NCBI RefSeq assembly: GCF_001650635.1
Contig: NZ_LWQU01000130.1
Coordinates: 124,001-188,000, forward strand
Direction of reading: 5' to 3'
Length of the DNA: 64,000 nt
From: Magnetospirillum moscoviense
GTDB taxonomy: Bacteria; Pseudomonadota; Alphaproteobacteria; Rhodospirillales; Magnetospirillaceae
The translations under genes were made by a program, and so were the position numbers. The notes below the pieces were generated by a model that was not told the origin of the DNA, did no database searches, and was given only the letters and a program-made list of their open reading frames with translations. Within the stretch, counting starts at the first letter, position 1. Every line of letters begins with the position of its first letter. Below are positions 62,104 through 64,000 of the stretch, piece after piece.

Positions 62104-63885
62104 ATGACCATCCATGCTCCTCCATTGCCTTTGGCCGAGCGGGCCCGCCGACTGCGGCAAGCCGTGACGGAACTGGCGCTGGAAGCGCTGGCATTCTCGC
62201 CACGGGCCAAGGTCGAGACCACCGTCCGCGGCTGGCTGAGCAAGGGCTTTGATCCCACCGATCCGGACGGCGAAGCCGTGCTGGCGCGCGCCTTGGCCTT
62301 GGCCGCCGATCTGGCGATGGTCCTGCCCTCGACCAGCGGCAGCACCGCCATCGACCGCCTGCTGCGCCAGCGCCGCCCCGAACCGGGGGACGAGGACGCT
62401 TACGAAACCCTGCGGGAAATCCGCTTCCGCCTGCTGCGGATCAAGGGGGAGGACGGTGCCGGAATCCTGCTGCTCGACGACATCGCCAACGGCACCAAGT
62501 TGCGCCTCTACGACGACGCCCTGCCGACGATGCCGGGGCTGACGCTGGCGATGCGGCTGTGCCCGATTCCGGGAAGCGATGCCTTCATCGCCGTCAGTGC
62601 CGTCACCCCGCTCGATGACGCCACCCTGGCGGTGGCACTGCCCTTCATCCGGCCCGGAGGCAAGGGCCTGTCCAATCCCCATCGCTGCGCCGAGACAATC
62701 TATCGCCATGTCCTGCGCCATGGCGGGCTGGAGGTCCCCGGCCTCACCGACATTTCCGACCGCCTCGGCCAGTCGTCCGAATTTCCCTACGGCCCCGAGG
62801 ACAGCGACATTGACGCCCTGGCCTTCGCCTGGGCCGAAGCCGAACTCGGTGACGATGACCTTGCCCTCGCCCGCCGCATGGCCGATTCCGACAACCTGAT
62901 CGAAGCGGTGTCCACCGGCGCCTTCGCTCGCCACTGCGGGCGCGACGATCTGGCGGACGGCTACGGCAAGCTTGCATCGGTGATGATAGAAACGCTCCAG
63001 CGCCGGGCTCGCTCCGGCTGGGGTGGGCGGGCGCCATCGCTGGACGCCATCGCCGCCGAGATCGGCCGCAAGGTGGCGACGGGTGAACTTCCCCCGGTGG
63101 TGCGTGAATTGTTCGACGAACTGCGCCGACAAGTGCGGGTGCTGCCCGCCGGTTCCCACGGCGATGCCGATCTCGACCGCCTGATCCAGCGCATCCAGGC
63201 GCTCAGGGCCAAGACGGTCGACCAGGGCTGTACCGAACAGGAAGCCCTGGCCGCCGCCGAAAAGGTGGCGGAACTGCTGGACCGCTACGGCCTGTCGCTC
63301 AGCGAACTGGATTTGCGCCGCCAGGCCTGCGAGGGCGTCGGAATCGAGACCACCCGCCGCCGCACCGGCCCCATCGACGAATGCACCCCCTCGGTCGCCG
63401 CCTTCTTCGACTGCCGCACCTGGATCGAGAAAAATCCGGCCGGACTGCTGCGCCACGTCTTCTTCGGCCTGCCCGCCGATGTGGAGGCGGCCCATTACCT
63501 CTACGACCTGATCGAAATCACCTTCGCCACCGAGACCGATCGCTTCAAGGCTGGTGCCGTCTATGCCGAGTTGCATTCCAGCGAACGGCGCGGCGGCACC
63601 AATTCGTTCCAGGTCGGCCTGGGTCACGGCATCGCCCGCAAGCTGCACACCCTGCGCGAGGAGCGCGAGGCGGCGATGGTCCGCTCCACCGGGCGCGATC
63701 TGGTGCCGATCAAGGCGTCGGTCGTGGACGAAGAACTGAACCGCCTGGGCATCAAGTTCACGGTCAAGGACCGCCGGGCCGGCCGCACGGTGCTGACCGA
63801 CGCCTACGAAGCGGGACACGAGGCCGCCGACCGCTTCGATATCCATCCCGGCCTGCATCGCCGGGGGGGACGCAAAACCCGCTGA
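62104..63885 (+). CDS. DUF2786-like mobile-element protein
   Basis: 593 residues, soluble. The C-terminal third has a helical DUF2786-like segment (RIQALRAKTVDQGCTEQEALAAAEKVAELL) followed by a DUF7168-like region (GLPADVEAAHYLYDLIEITFATETDRFKAG). The first 370 residues are not recognised. Common in integrative elements, function unknown. ATG 62104 begins the frame's coding-like part; ATG 61978 overlaps the primase remnant. Confidence 0.7.
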   Translation: MTIHAPPLPLAERARRLRQAVTELALEALAFSPRAKVETTVRGWLSKGFDPTDPDGEAVLARALALAADLAMVLPSTSGSTAIDRLLRQRRPEPGDEDAYETLREIRFRLLRIKGEDGAGILLLDDIANGTKLRLYDDALPTMPGLTLAMRLCPIPGSDAFIAVSAVTPLDDATLAVALPFIRPGGKGLSNPHRCAETIYRHVLRHGGLEVPGLTDISDRLGQSSEFPYGPEDSDIDALAFAWAEAELGDDDLALARRMADSDNLIEAVSTGAFARHCGRDDLADGYGKLASVMIETLQRRARSGWGGRAPSLDAIAAEIGRKVATGELPPVVRELFDELRRQVRVLPAGSHGDADLDRLIQRIQALRAKTVDQGCTEQEALAAAEKVAELLDRYGLSLSELDLRRQACEGVGIETTRRRTGPIDECTPSVAAFFDCRTWIEKNPAGLLRHVFFGLPADVEAAHYLYDLIEITFATETDRFKAGAVYAELHSSERRGGTNSFQVGLGHGIARKLHTLREEREAAMVRSTGRDLVPIKASVVDEELNRLGIKFTVKDRRAGRTVLTDAYEAGHEAADRFDIHPGLHRRGGRKTR

Positions 63886-63924
63886 CGATGCCTCTTGCAT
63901 CCCACCGTCCGGCGACCTACCTTA

Positions 63925-63939
63925 TGTCAATGTTTGACA
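63925..63939 (+). promoter_or_regulatory. Dyad TGTCAA-tgt-TTGACA upstream of a ParD-like gene
   Basis: A perfect 6-bp dyad 13 bp before ATG 63953, in the position of an autoregulatory operator of a ribbon-helix-helix antitoxin. Confidence 0.5.
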
Positions 63940-63952
63940 TTCGAGGCTCATC

Positions 63953-64000
63953 ATGGCGACCAATGTGAGTTTGACGCCGGAACTGGAGCGTTTCGCCCGG
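63953..64000 (+). CDS. parD: ParD-like antitoxin (only first 16 codons in window)
   Basis: MATNVSLTPELERFAR is the typical N-terminal beta-strand start of ParD/RHH antitoxins. The rest, and the expected toxin gene, lie outside the window. Confidence 0.55.
   Translation, partial: MATNVSLTPELERFAR

Overview
The window is GC-rich (coding parts roughly 63-67% GC by eye) with dense, often overlapping genes and AT-rich intergenic islands. Gene content suggests an alphaproteobacterium, most likely a Rhodospirillales/Magnetospirillum-like organism. This is inferred from protein style; there is no rRNA or tRNA gene in the window to confirm it.

About 1-54.8 kb is one large exopolysaccharide (EPS) locus of the exosortase A (XrtA)/PEP-CTERM type. 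It holds the exosortase (42082-43629) and two PEP-CTERM substrate genes (11755-12627, 14361-15122). The two-component pair prsK/prsR and the TPR protein prsT lie at 23804-30068, just downstream of the priming glycosyltransferase (22265-23698). The export block at 45083-53014 contains the outer-membrane export lipoprotein, chain-length protein, tyrosine autokinase, a predicted beta-barrel protein, an ATPase, a polysaccharide deacetylase and a FemAB-like protein. Around it are glycosyltransferases, an O-antigen-ligase-like protein, an asparagine-synthase-like amidotransferase, two flippases (one fused to a pyruvyltransferase), GNAT/CelD-like proteins, a second and third deacetylase, and the sugar-nucleotide enzymes ManC, AlgC and an epimerase. 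Two signalling genes flank or punctuate the locus (a CheB-CheR hybrid and a PAS-GGDEF diguanylate cyclase), and a PilZ protein lies inside it, so c-di-GMP control is likely.

Inserted in the EPS locus is a peptide-secretion operon of the NHLM type (15253-21922): a 52-residue double-glycine peptide, an HlyD-like adaptor, a C39-peptidase ABC exporter and a second ABC protein. No peptide-modifying enzyme is visible beside it.

Two regulatory layers can be read from the DNA. First, both PEP-CTERM genes are preceded by sigma-54 (-24/-12) promoters, fitting the sigma-54 activator PrsR. Second, a 14-bp element TGnGTAnTTTCCGA recurs in intergenic regions. In seven cases it is followed after 26-27 nt by a TAnnnT -10 box and points at an operon of this locus, as expected for an unrecognised activator-dependent regulon.

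About 56.3-63.9 kb is a decayed mobile island. It carries a DUF1833 phage-tail gene, a truncated AAA ATPase, a DUF4143 ATPase, an hsdR fragment fused in frame to a primase/helicase, a MntA-HepT toxin-antitoxin pair, a fragment resembling a TOTE-type primase, and a DUF2786-like protein. The window ends in the first codons of a ParD-like antitoxin.
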